This document shows positions 25,200 to 33,664 of a stretch of DNA of 52,027 bases, piece after piece. How positions within the stretch are numbered: position 1 is the stretch's first letter; every line of letters begins with the position of its first letter. The notes beneath the pieces are model-generated. The model saw only the letters and a program-made list of their open reading frames with translations. It made no database searches and was not told the DNA's origin. This stretch comes from an uncultured Eubacteriales bacterium (GTDB taxonomy: Bacteria; Bacillota; Clostridia; Oscillospirales; Acutalibacteraceae), in assembly GCA_900315255.1 (NCBI GenBank), contig OMYH01000011.1:1-52027 (forward strand), read 5' to 3'. The translations under genes and the position numbers were made by a program.

Positions 25200-27617
25200 C
25201 TAAATCTTAGCCTTTTCTCCCGTAACACCCTTGCTTTTCAGCTTGACCGAATACCGCAGCACCTCAAGCGAATCCGCTGCCGTGACTCTGCTGTCACCAT
25301 TCACGTTTGCAAGTATCATCTGTATGTCATCGAGCTTTTTCAGCCCTATCGTATACCTCAATATCAGCAGACTGTCCTGTGCGGTTATCTTTCCGTCACG
25401 ATTGACATCTCCGTAGATTCCAACGTGCTCCGGAAGATCGTGGCTTTCAGGTATATCATGACTTTCGGGCGGGTCCTTCTCTGGCACATCGGATGTACTA
25501 TCGCTTTCTGTATCGCTCCTTGTTGATGTATCTGTATGACTTGACGTATCTGTCTGTGTTGACGTATCGGTTTCTGCCGATGTATCTGTCTGACTTGACG
25601 TATCCGTCTGTGTTGATGTATCCGTTTCAGTTGATGTATCGGTTTCTGCCGATGTATCCGTCTGTGTTGACGTATCGGTTTGTGTCGATGTATCTGTCTG
25701 TGTTGACGTATCGGTTTCAGTCGATGTATCAGTCTGAGTTGATGTATCGGTTTCTGCCGATGTATCTGTCTGACTTGACGTATCCGTTTCAGTTGATGTA
25801 TCTGTCTGACTTGACGTATCCGTCTGTGTCGATGTATCCGTTTCAGTCGATGTATCTGTTTGACTTGACGTATCCGTCTGTGTCGATGTATCCGTTTCAG
25901 TCGATGTATCTGTTTGACTTGACGTATCCGTCTGTGTTGACGTATCCGTTTCAGTTGATGTATCGGTTTCTGCCGATGTATCTGTTTGACTTGACGTATC
26001 CGTCTGTGTCGATGTATCCGTTTCAGTTGATGTATCGGTTTCTGCCGATGTATCTGTCTGACTTGACGTATCCGTTTCAGTCGATGTATCTGTTTCTGTC
26101 GATGTATCCGTCTGTGTTGACGTATCGGTTTGTGTCGATGTATCTGTCTGACTTGACGTATCCGTTTCAGTCGATGTATCCGTCTGTGTTGATGTATCGG
26201 TTTCTGTCGATGTATCTGTTTGACTTGACGTATCCATCTGTGTTGATGTATCGGTTTCAGTTGATGTATCTGTCTGACTTGACGTATCCGTCTGTGTTGA
26301 TGTATCCGTTTCAGTTGATGTATCGGTTTCTGCCGATGTATCTGTTTGACTTGACGTATCCGTCTGTGTTGACGTATCCGTTTCAGTTGATGTATCGTTA
26401 TCGGAAACGGAATCCGTGTCGCTGTCGTCCTCCGTTACGGGTACTTTTATCCCATCCATTACTTTCACGGGACTTTTCTGAATTGTGGTATTGCCTGTTG
26501 CAAGCTGCCCCTGATTATTCTGCCCCCACATATACAGACTGCCGTCTTTTGTTACAGCACCCGTGAAAAATCCGCCGACATCGGCTTCAATAACATCGCT
26601 CATGATCTTTGTGGGAGTATATCGGTCTGTTTTGTCGTTCGTTCCGAGCTGCCCGTAGTTATTGCTGCCCCATGTATACAGATCGCCGTCCTCGGTCACG
26701 ACCGCTATATGATCGTAATAATACTGACTGACAGATCTTACTTTCTCCATGACCTTCACGGGAGTTTTGACATAATAGTCCTCATACTCCGATCCGAGTA
26801 TTCTGTTATAACCGTTCTCACCCCACATATACAGGGTGTTGTCCTCCGTAATTGCCGCACAGCGTGAACCGCCCATGCGTACCTCACGCACATTGCCCAT
26901 TATCCTGACAGGCAAAGCATCTGGTGTATCCGTACCGCAGCCGACCTCGCCGAACTCGTTCTCTCCCATGCAGTAAAGCTCACCGTCATTTGTGATAACG
27001 GCTATGCTTCTGCCGCATAAGCTGACAGAACGGGCGTTATCCATAACTTTCCGAGGTGTGTTCGTGTACGTTATCTCTCCGTTTTCATCACGGCACAAAG
27101 CGCTGCCCCATACATATAATTCGCCGCCGAGAGTCACCGCTGCGCTGCATCTGTCGCCGAGACTCACAGCCCTGACATCGTCCATTATTTTTACAGGTGA
27201 CAATCTGTGCTTGTAATCTCCAGTACCGAGCTGCCCCTCGGAGTTCCTGCCCCACATATATAATTCGTGATTTTCATTTATATATGCACCATGGTCGTTA
27301 ATGCCGATATCTGCTGTGACAATATTATCGGCAAGCTTCTGCGGAGAGTTGATCAAATTCTTCGCAACAACCGAATAACCGGTACTGCCTGTCAGAACAT
27401 CCGATTTTCCCCGTCCGAGAGCTCCTTCCTGATTCCTGCCCCATGTATACAGAGAATCATCATTCATAAGGACGGCGGCATAGGAGTGTCCGAAAAACAA
27501 CACCCTTTGGTATTCTCCGTCCTCCTGTGCAAATGCATACATCGCAGAAAAATCGGGGATCATAAAAAGTAATATCGTAACACTCAGTAACAGAGCGATC
27601 GTTCTTTTAAACGTCAT
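25200..27617 (-). CDS. Secreted RCC1-repeat propeller protein with TDTS-repeat linker and dockerin
   Basis: 805 residues. The start at 27617 gives a signal peptide (TFKRTIALLLSVTILLFMIP) and has AAGGAGGTG. Residues about 30-390 hold seven RCC1-type units (YTWGRNQEGALG, YMWGRNSEGQLG, YTWGSNNYGQLG, YMWGQNNQGQLA and others), enough for one complete seven-blade propeller. Residues about 400-709 are a linker of about 48 six-residue units, TDTS(T/S/A)(E/Q). Residues about 734-795 are a type I dockerin (GDVNRDGKITAQD, ANVNGDSRVTAAD). It is probably attached to a scaffoldin at the cell surface. Ligand of the propeller unknown. The repeat makes a 357-residue shadow frame on the plus strand. Confidence 0.9.
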   Translation of the reverse strand: MTFKRTIALLLSVTILLFMIPDFSAMYAFAQEDGEYQRVLFFGHSYAAVLMNDDSLYTWGRNQEGALGRGKSDVLTGSTGYSVVAKNLINSPQKLADNIVTADIGINDHGAYINENHELYMWGRNSEGQLGTGDYKHRLSPVKIMDDVRAVSLGDRCSAAVTLGGELYVWGSALCRDENGEITYTNTPRKVMDNARSVSLCGRSIAVITNDGELYCMGENEFGEVGCGTDTPDALPVRIMGNVREVRMGGSRCAAITEDNTLYMWGENGYNRILGSEYEDYYVKTPVKVMEKVRSVSQYYYDHIAVVTEDGDLYTWGSNNYGQLGTNDKTDRYTPTKIMSDVIEADVGGFFTGAVTKDGSLYMWGQNNQGQLATGNTTIQKSPVKVMDGIKVPVTEDDSDTDSVSDNDTSTETDTSTQTDTSSQTDTSAETDTSTETDTSTQTDTSSQTDTSTETDTSTQMDTSSQTDTSTETDTSTQTDTSTETDTSSQTDTSTQTDTSTQTDTSTETDTSTETDTSSQTDTSAETDTSTETDTSTQTDTSSQTDTSAETDTSTETDTSTQTDTSSQTDTSTETDTSTQTDTSSQTDTSTETDTSTQTDTSSQTDTSTETDTSSQTDTSAETDTSTQTDTSTETDTSTQTDTSTQTDTSTQTDTSAETDTSTETDTSTQTDTSSQTDTSAETDTSTQTDTSSHTDTSTRSDTESDSTSDVPEKDPPESHDIPESHDLPEHVGIYGDVNRDGKITAQDSLLILRYTIGLKKLDDIQMILANVNGDSRVTAADSLEVLRYSVKLKSKGVTGEKAKI
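25520..26395. repeat. 18-bp tandem repeat array coding TDTSxx
   Basis: About 48 imperfect 18-bp units within the RCC1-dockerin gene, with higher-order blocks (T-S-A and E/Q variants recur in the same order). Units differ by one or two bases, consistent with slippage or unequal exchange, so length may vary between strains. Confidence 0.95.
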
Positions 27618-27650
27618 AGGGATACACCTCCTTATTTTATTATTATGTAT

Positions 27651-27679
27651 ATTATACTGCATTTTTGTTAAAAATTCAA
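27651..27679 (-). promoter_or_regulatory. Promoter of the RCC1-dockerin gene
   Basis: Minus strand TTGAAT (27674-27679), 17 bp, TATAAT (27651-27656). Confidence 0.7.
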
Positions 27680-27727
27680 TCATCTGCAATATTTACTTTG
27701 ATTATTTTTTTTGTTATAATTATTTAA

Positions 27728-27826
27728 AGGCAACACCTCACAAATAGCGACTAACAGCTTTGTACCGAATCTGCTTGCGTATTTTCCGTCTTACCACACA
27801 AAACTCACTTCTGTGCGGTATTGCCT
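27728..27826. mobile_element. 99-bp MITE-like element
   Basis: The ends AGGCAACACC(T)CACAAA and, inverted, AGGCAATACCGCACAG are imperfect terminal repeats around a non-coding interior. No clear target duplication is visible. It lies between divergent genes and 32 bp from the start of the phosphoesterase gene. Confidence 0.55.
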
Positions 27827-27858
27827 ATAGATAATTCTATCCGAAAGGGTGAAGCTAT

Positions 27859-29838
27859 ATGAAAATAAAACTGTACCCAAAAACTGCAGCTTCGGTTTTG
27901 TTATCCTTAACGGTGCTTTTAACCGCCTTCTGCTTTTCTTTTATAGATGTACAGGCAGAGGAATACTGCGACATCACATATGAATTCACAGGAAAAAACG
28001 CCGACACTCCGGGCTACGCCGAGGGCACGGTAACATTGACTGCCCATGACGAAGGATATTTTAAACTCTATTGGGTTGGGGGAGAGAATTGCAACCCCGA
28101 AGATTATTATCCGATATTGGAATGTCTGCTTTCCGAAGGCGAAAGCCGGTCGGTTGATTTCGGATATCACACGGCGATACCTCCGCAGGCAGACAGTATA
28201 GCCGCATTCTACGATCCCGCCGGAGCCTCTGACCATTTAGGAATTCTGGCTGCGCAATATTATATTCCGGAGAGTAAACGTCTTTTCGGAATGGACGAAA
28301 CTCCGCTCTACACCTTCAGTTCATACTCAGATGTCCATATGGATAGTCAAGGCTTCTATAAAAAAGCCAAAGATCGCTGGCGTGATGCGCTCGAGTTCTC
28401 CTCAAGAAAGAATACCGACTTCATAATTTCATCGGGCGATATGGTAACAAACAATTTAAGCTATGACAGTTCCTATTGCGAAAAGGAGTGGCGTGAATAT
28501 CTTGATATCCTAAATCAGAGCAGCTACTCCAAGCCTGTATGGGAATCGGACGGCAACCACGATATGCACATGATCGGCAAGCCGGGACTTCGGTATTTCA
28601 TTAAATCAACGGGAACAGATGATCTCTTTGAGAATTTTGAAGACCCTTACTTCTATATTATCGAACCACGCACAGGCGATCTGTTCATATTCATGGCACT
28701 TGAGGAAAACTCAAATCCAAGAACCTGCGATGAATTTTCACTTGCGCAAAGGTACTGGGTAGAAGAACTTCTCAACCGCTACTACGGCACAGGCATTAAC
28801 ATCTACATCGTCGAACACGCCCCGATCGAAGGCTTTGGAGCAGGTGACAGAATGAATAAACCTTACTATAAGGGACTTCTCAATCCTGCTTATGAATCCA
28901 CACGCTGGCTTCAGAATATATTGACATGCTACAAGGGCATTATCCATATGTCGGGACATACCCATGAAGATTTCTGCATGGGCTACAACTACTCCGATGA
29001 AAACGGCACCGCCTGCAACATGATACACAACCCTGCGGTTGTCGGCACGACCATGCCTAACAGCACCGATGACGGACTCGACTACAACAACGGATACGGC
29101 AACGTTTCACAGGGTTATTATGTTGAGGTATATGAAGACGAAGTCATTTATTACGGCGCTAATCTCACCGCCGGACTCATTTATCCGCAGTACAGTTACA
29201 TCATGGAGGGTACAAGAAACTTTGGCACCTACGAACCGCCGCAGATTCCTGCCACACCTGACAACCCCTTTGACCCCTACGCAGATATAGTCCCGATAAG
29301 CAGTGAGCTTGCCAAAGCAAAAGAAATTCTTGACTATTACGAAGGCGCTTCATTCACTCTTCACCAACAGCTGAAAATGCTCTACAACGCCTACCGCAGG
29401 GATATGTACGCTCCCGAGTACATCAGAGAGGAGATTATCGAGAAAACTACACAGCTCACCGAGCTTTACGAAAGCCTCGGCGTAGACATGATCTACCCGG
29501 TAGGCGATACATACTATTTTGTAAACACAAATGACTGGGACAGCGTCTATGCCTACGCATACCGTCTGCATTCGGCAGCAGACGCAAATGACAACGACAT
29601 AAGAAACGGCATCTGGCCCGGTGTAAGAATGAAGAAGGTCGGCACAATGAACGGCCACGATGTTTTCCGCGTAAGATTTGACTATACGGAACAATTTAGT
29701 TTCATATCATTCTCGGACGGAAGCCGCAGAACCGAAACGACATCGCTTATGTTCTGCAAATACAACTGTTTCATCATGGACGAGAATTCGGGAACATACA
29801 ACACTGCACTCAAAAGCATACCGCTTGACTTAGATTAG
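27859..29838 (+). CDS. Secreted metallophosphoesterase with C-terminal CBM26-like module
   Basis: 659 residues. Signal peptide (KTAASVLLSLTVLLTAFCFS, cut near residue 31), an N-terminal beta domain (about 35-145), then a calcineurin-like phosphoesterase domain with all metal motifs: YSDVHMDS, ISSGDMVTNN, ESDGNHDMH, VEHAPIEG and MSGHTHEDF. A helical linker (about 480-545) leads to a C-terminal module (about 550-655, YYFVNTNDWDSVYAYAYRL, GIWPGVRMKKVG, FSFISFSDG) typical of CBM26-type starch-binding domains. A phosphoesterase carried to starch is unusual, and its substrate is unknown. Ribosome site AAAGGGTG. The ARH gene follows after 10 bp. Confidence 0.85.
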   Translation: MKIKLYPKTAASVLLSLTVLLTAFCFSFIDVQAEEYCDITYEFTGKNADTPGYAEGTVTLTAHDEGYFKLYWVGGENCNPEDYYPILECLLSEGESRSVDFGYHTAIPPQADSIAAFYDPAGASDHLGILAAQYYIPESKRLFGMDETPLYTFSSYSDVHMDSQGFYKKAKDRWRDALEFSSRKNTDFIISSGDMVTNNLSYDSSYCEKEWREYLDILNQSSYSKPVWESDGNHDMHMIGKPGLRYFIKSTGTDDLFENFEDPYFYIIEPRTGDLFIFMALEENSNPRTCDEFSLAQRYWVEELLNRYYGTGINIYIVEHAPIEGFGAGDRMNKPYYKGLLNPAYESTRWLQNILTCYKGIIHMSGHTHEDFCMGYNYSDENGTACNMIHNPAVVGTTMPNSTDDGLDYNNGYGNVSQGYYVEVYEDEVIYYGANLTAGLIYPQYSYIMEGTRNFGTYEPPQIPATPDNPFDPYADIVPISSELAKAKEILDYYEGASFTLHQQLKMLYNAYRRDMYAPEYIREEIIEKTTQLTELYESLGVDMIYPVGDTYYFVNTNDWDSVYAYAYRLHSAADANDNDIRNGIWPGVRMKKVGTMNGHDVFRVRFDYTEQFSFISFSDGSRRTETTSLMFCKYNCFIMDENSGTYNTALKSIPLDLD

Positions 29839-29848
29839 GAGGATCACC

Positions 29849-30802
29849 ATGTACGGCGCTATTATAGGAGATATCGTCGGATCAAAATATGAATTTCACA
29901 ATATCAAGACGAAAGACTTTCCGCTGTTCTCAAAGGGCTGCGACTACACCGACGACACAATAATGACAGTTGCCGTGGCAAGAGCGCTGATCAAAAGCCT
30001 GGAAGAACAGGCAGGAACAAACGGAACCGGGAAGACTCTGCATGAGTTCATGATCGAAGAGATGCAGTCGCTCGGCAGGAAATACCCCTACCCTACGGGA
30101 GCATACGGAGGCAATTTCGCTCGGTGGCTCAAATCAAAGTACCCCCAGCCCTACGGCAGCTACGGCAACGGCTCGGCTATGAGAGCTTCTGCATGCGGAC
30201 TTATCGCCGTTACACTTGAAGAAGCCGAGAAGCTCGCCTGTATAAGCGCAGAGGTAACTCACAATCACCCAGATGGTATAAAGGGTGCGCAGGCAGCCGC
30301 AGGTGCTGTGTTCCTTGCAAGATGCTGCAAAACAAAGGAAGAGATACATGATTATATTACGAAATATTACTATCCCCTCGATTTCACAATAGACAAGATC
30401 CGCCCCTCCTTTGTCTTTGACGTCAGCTGCAGAGGGACAGTTCCGCCTGCGATAGAGGCATTCCTCGAATCGACAGGCTTTGAGGACGCAATAAGGAACA
30501 TTATCTCTATCGGCGGCGACTGCGATACTACGGGAGCCGTGACAGGCGCTGTCGCATGGGCATACTACTCAAACGAGCGTCACAGACTCCACCCCGACAA
30601 GATCACCCCAGATCTGCTCGCAATAAAAGACGAGGCGATCTGTTATCTGCCCGAGGAGTTCATCGAAACCTGCGAACAGCTCCGGGAGATTTCTGCAGAA
30701 AGAGTCGGGAAATATCATTGTTCGGGCGGCTGTACGAGGATAATGACACGGGCAGAATGGGAAAATGCTGCTAAAGGCTCCGATATGACGGCAGAAGTGT
30801 AA
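29849..30802 (+). CDS. ADP-ribosylglycohydrolase family protein
   Basis: 317 residues of the ARH/DraG fold. The N-terminal MYGAIIGDIVGSKYE, magnesium site YTDDTIMT and C-terminal GGDCDTTGAVTGAVAWAYY supply the conserved metal ligands. Enzymes of this family remove ADP-ribose from proteins or small molecules. GGAGG ribosome site. No signal peptide, so it acts in the cytoplasm, unlike the secreted protein encoded just upstream. No ADP-ribosyltransferase gene is near. Confidence 0.92.
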   Translation: MYGAIIGDIVGSKYEFHNIKTKDFPLFSKGCDYTDDTIMTVAVARALIKSLEEQAGTNGTGKTLHEFMIEEMQSLGRKYPYPTGAYGGNFARWLKSKYPQPYGSYGNGSAMRASACGLIAVTLEEAEKLACISAEVTHNHPDGIKGAQAAAGAVFLARCCKTKEEIHDYITKYYYPLDFTIDKIRPSFVFDVSCRGTVPPAIEAFLESTGFEDAIRNIISIGGDCDTTGAVTGAVAWAYYSNERHRLHPDKITPDLLAIKDEAICYLPEEFIETCEQLREISAERVGKYHCSGGCTRIMTRAEWENAAKGSDMTAEV

Positions 30803-30900
30803 CATTCGTTCGGCAGAAGCATTATACACATTTTTCGGCACAGGCAGCAATATCCCGAGAAAAAATAACAACTCTGTAAGTAATTTTTGAAACATATTTC

Positions 30901-30929
30901 TTGACATTTTCCGACATCAAGCTTATAAT
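30901..30929 (+). promoter_or_regulatory. Perfect consensus promoter of the polyamine leader RNA
   Basis: TTGACA (30901-30906), exactly 17 bp, TATAAT (30924-30929). Transcription should start near 30936. Confidence 0.93.
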
Positions 30930-30935
30930 AATACT

Positions 30936-31263
30936 GCTATGTGATATGACCTTCGAGAGTATCCATGCAAATATTTTTACTGACCACCCCGAAAGACGGA
31001 GTCAAGGCCATACGGACAGCCGGGTCAACTGCCGATTGGCGGATATTCCGCCGTTATTGATTGAGCGATAAGCTCAGTTTATAGGTTGGTTATGCTTTTC
31101 ATAACCAAAGTGCGAAACACGCATCAACTTGTAAAATGGTCAATAAGAGTAGTAAAAGTGAGTATTTGCTATATAGACTCTGGAAGTTCATATTATTGCG
31201 GAAACGCAATTCTTTATGTGAATTTTGAGTATTTTACGGACGGCGTGAACGCCGTCTTTTTTT
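30936..31263 (+). ncRNA. Structured leader RNA upstream of the polyamine operon (candidate riboswitch)
   Basis: About 300 nt without a credible gene, between a consensus promoter and a strong terminator (GACGGCG/CGCCGTC, 31239-31256, then seven T). Several hairpins are visible: GGCGGA/TCCGCC (31038-31052), GAGC/GCTC, GGTTATG/CATAACC near 31090, and a GNRA-capped stem TTGCG-GAAA-CGCAA inside a longer stem (about 31180-31235). CGCCGTT (31049-31055) nearly copies the 3' arm of the terminator and could pair with its 5' arm, giving an antiterminator choice. speD starts 38 bp after the T-run with no promoter between. I cannot match it to SAM, guanidine, T-box, RNase P, tmRNA, 6S or SRP RNA. Confidence 0.7.
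31239..31263 (+). terminator. Terminator at the end of the leader RNA
   Basis: A perfect 7-bp stem with TGAA tetraloop and seven T residues, 38 bp before speD. It must be read through for expression of the operon from the upstream promoter. Confidence 0.93.
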
Positions 31264-31301
31264 GCGTTAGATAAGAAATATCTCAAAAGGGGGAGATAAC
31301 A

Positions 31302-32060
31302 ATGGAGGATAAGCTCAAGCTTTATGGATTCAACAATCTTACAAAGGCACTCAGCTTTAATATCTATGACGTATGCTATGCTAAAACTCCGAGAGAACAG
31401 CGTGACTATATCGCATACATCGACGAACAGTACAACTCCGAGAGACTTACAAACATACTGACTACCCTGACCGACATGATAGGTGCAACTGTCCTGAACA
31501 TCGCAAAACAAGACTACGAGCCGCAGGGAGCCAGCGTAGCAGTGCTTATAGCCGAAAGCTCAATGAAGCCCTCCGGCAGAGTGCAGCTTGCTCATCTCGA
31601 CAAAAGTCATGTCACGGTGCATACCTATCCTGAATATCACCCCGAAACAAGCCTGGCTACATTCAGGGTAGATATAGATGTTGCAACGTGCGGCGAGATC
31701 ACGCCTCTTTCGACGCTTGATTATCTCATAAGCTCGTTTGACTCAGATATAATAACTATGGACTATCGTGTGAGAGGCTTCACGAGAGATGTCAACGGCA
31801 AAAAACTGTTCATGGATCACCGTGTTTCGTCCATACAGGATTATATTTCTCCGGATATACTTGCAAAGTATGACGCAGTTGATATCAATGTATACAGCAG
31901 CAACATATATCACACCAAAATGATGGTAAAGGAGATAGACCTTCAGAATTATCTTTTCAAGACGGACGCATATGAGCTTCCGCCTACAAAAAGGCTTGAA
32001 ATAATGGACAATCTCAGACGAGAGATGATAGAGATATACAGCGGAAGAAATATTTTTTAA
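31302..32060 (+). CDS. speD: S-adenosylmethionine decarboxylase proenzyme
   Basis: 252 residues, the longer E. coli-like form (class 1A). Self-cleavage at the Lys-Ser bond in [15 protein letters not shown] turns Ser102 into the pyruvoyl cofactor. The product, decarboxylated AdoMet, is the aminopropyl donor for SpeE. Ribosome site AAGGGGGAG. First gene of the polyamine cluster, directly after the leader terminator. Confidence 0.96.
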   Translation: MEDKLKLYGFNNLTKALSFNIYDVCYAKTPREQRDYIAYIDEQYNSERLTNILTTLTDMIGATVLNIAKQDYEPQGASVAVLIAESSMKPSGRVQLAHLDKSHVTVHTYPEYHPETSLATFRVDIDVATCGEITPLSTLDYLISSFDSDIITMDYRVRGFTRDVNGKKLFMDHRVSSIQDYISPDILAKYDAVDINVYSSNIYHTKMMVKEIDLQNYLFKTDAYELPPTKRLEIMDNLRREMIEIYSGRNIF

Positions 32061-32078
32061 CAAAAAGAGGGCTTTGAA

Positions 32079-33524
32079 ATGGCTTTATCTCAGAGTAACG
32101 CCCCTATCTATGAGGCGCTAATAGAATTCGGCAAAAAAAGGATAGTCCCGTTTGACGTTCCGGGACACAAGAGAGGACGAGGCAACCCCGAACTGACGCA
32201 GCTGCTCGGAGAAAAATGCGTCAGCCTTGACGTAAACTCAATGAAACCACTCGATTATCTATGTCACCCCGTATCGGTGATTCGTGACGCCGAAATGCTT
32301 GCGGCAGAGGCTTTCGGAGCTGCTCACGCATTTCTGATGGTAGGAGGAACTACGTCATCAGTGCAGACCATGGTGCTGGCAAGCGTTAAGAGAGGAGAAA
32401 AGATAATTCTCCCAAGGAATGTTCATAAGAGCGTTATGGGGGCCTTGGTGCTTTGCGGAGCAGTGCCTGTGTATGTCGATCCGCAATGCGATACGAGAAT
32501 AGGCATCCCCTTGGGCATGAGCATTAATGACATAAAGCGTGTAATAAAAGAGAACCCGGACGCCAAGGCTATCCTTGTCAACAACCCGACGTACTACGGG
32601 ATCTGCTCCGATCTGCGTTCAATAGTAAAGCTTGCGCATGAAAACGATATGCTTTGTTTAGTTGACGAAGCGCACGGAACACATTTCTATTTCGGAGAGA
32701 ATATGCCCGTTTCGGCTATGGCAGCAGGAGCTGACATGGCTGCAGCTTCAATGCACAAATCCGGCGGCAGCCTTACGCAAAGCTCGTTTCTGCTGATAGG
32801 ACCTTCTATGTCTGAAGGATACGTCCGCCAGATAATCAATCTTACACAAACGACAAGCGGATCTTACCTATTGATGTCAAGCCTTGATATTTCAAGAAGG
32901 AATCTTGCACTCAGAGGAAAAGAGATATATGCCAAAGTAGCCGAAATGGCAGAATATGCACGAAAAGACATCAACCGGATCGGCGGCTACTACGCATTTT
33001 CAAGCGAACTTATAAACGGCGACAGTGTGTTTGACTTCGACCGCACAAAGCTGTCGGTCAACACTCTCGGCATAGGTCTTGCAGGTATCGAGGTATACAG
33101 TCTGCTTCGTGACGAATATGATATACAGATAGAGTTCGGCGATCTGGGCAACTTCCTTGCATATATATCCGTGGGCGACAGACAGCGTGACATAGAGCGG
33201 CTCGTCAGCGCATTGTACGAAATAAAGAGAAGGTATTCGAAAAAAGAAACAGGCATGAGCCACAGGGAATACATCGAGCCTATCGTCAAGGCAACTCCAC
33301 AGGAGGCATTCTATGCGGATTCGGAGAATCTGCCGATAGAAAATACGTTAGGCAGAGTATGCACAGAATTTGTCATGTGCTATCCTCCCGGCATACCGAT
33401 ACTCACTCCCGGCGAGCTTATCACAAGAGATATTCTTGATTATATAAAATACGCTAAGGAAAAGGGCTGCAGCCTTACGGGTCCGGAAGACCCTGATGTA
33501 GATACGCTTAACGTAATCAAATGA
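32079..33524 (+). CDS. speA: Arginine decarboxylase (Orn/Lys/Arg decarboxylase class I fold)
   Basis: 481 residues, the short Bacillus SpeA-like type with major and C-terminal domains. PLP lysine near residue 227 in AASMHKSGGSLTQSS, and cofactor contacts in VGGTTSSVQ and LVDEAHGTH. Likely substrate arginine, giving agmatine. The presence of speB agmatinase in the same operon supports arginine over lysine or ornithine. It begins 18 bp after speD. The 140-bp gap to speE is non-coding and has no clear promoter. Confidence 0.9.
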   Translation: MALSQSNAPIYEALIEFGKKRIVPFDVPGHKRGRGNPELTQLLGEKCVSLDVNSMKPLDYLCHPVSVIRDAEMLAAEAFGAAHAFLMVGGTTSSVQTMVLASVKRGEKIILPRNVHKSVMGALVLCGAVPVYVDPQCDTRIGIPLGMSINDIKRVIKENPDAKAILVNNPTYYGICSDLRSIVKLAHENDMLCLVDEAHGTHFYFGENMPVSAMAAGADMAAASMHKSGGSLTQSSFLLIGPSMSEGYVRQIINLTQTTSGSYLLMSSLDISRRNLALRGKEIYAKVAEMAEYARKDINRIGGYYAFSSELINGDSVFDFDRTKLSVNTLGIGLAGIEVYSLLRDEYDIQIEFGDLGNFLAYISVGDRQRDIERLVSALYEIKRRYSKKETGMSHREYIEPIVKATPQEAFYADSENLPIENTLGRVCTEFVMCYPPGIPILTPGELITRDILDYIKYAKEKGCSLTGPEDPDVDTLNVIK

Positions 33525-33664
33525 TGAGTTTGGAATCAGGAATGAGTTGTTAGTTCAAATTTCAAAGTTCAAAGCATGGAGTTAAATGCAAATCCTTAGA
33601 CTGATCACTTTGGACTAAAAACTATCAGCTAACACCTGAGAGCTAAACAACCAAGGAGGCAATT

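Noticed and set aside
25493-26566. A 357-residue plus-strand frame rich in Tyr, Leu, Met and Pro
   Set aside because: It is the antisense of the 18-bp TDTS repeat array, which keeps several frames open. It has no ribosome site and its composition is dictated by the repeat.
30936-31263. RNase P, tmRNA, 6S or SRP RNA
   Set aside because: Length is compatible with some, but the conserved cores (GAGGAAAGTCC and ACAGA for RNase P, tRNA-like end for tmRNA, the GGAAG tetraloop motif for SRP) are not present.
31188-31511. Short frames over the polyamine leader RNA on both strands
   Set aside because: They cross the hairpins and terminator or the start of speD and have no ribosome sites. The segment is better explained as structured RNA.
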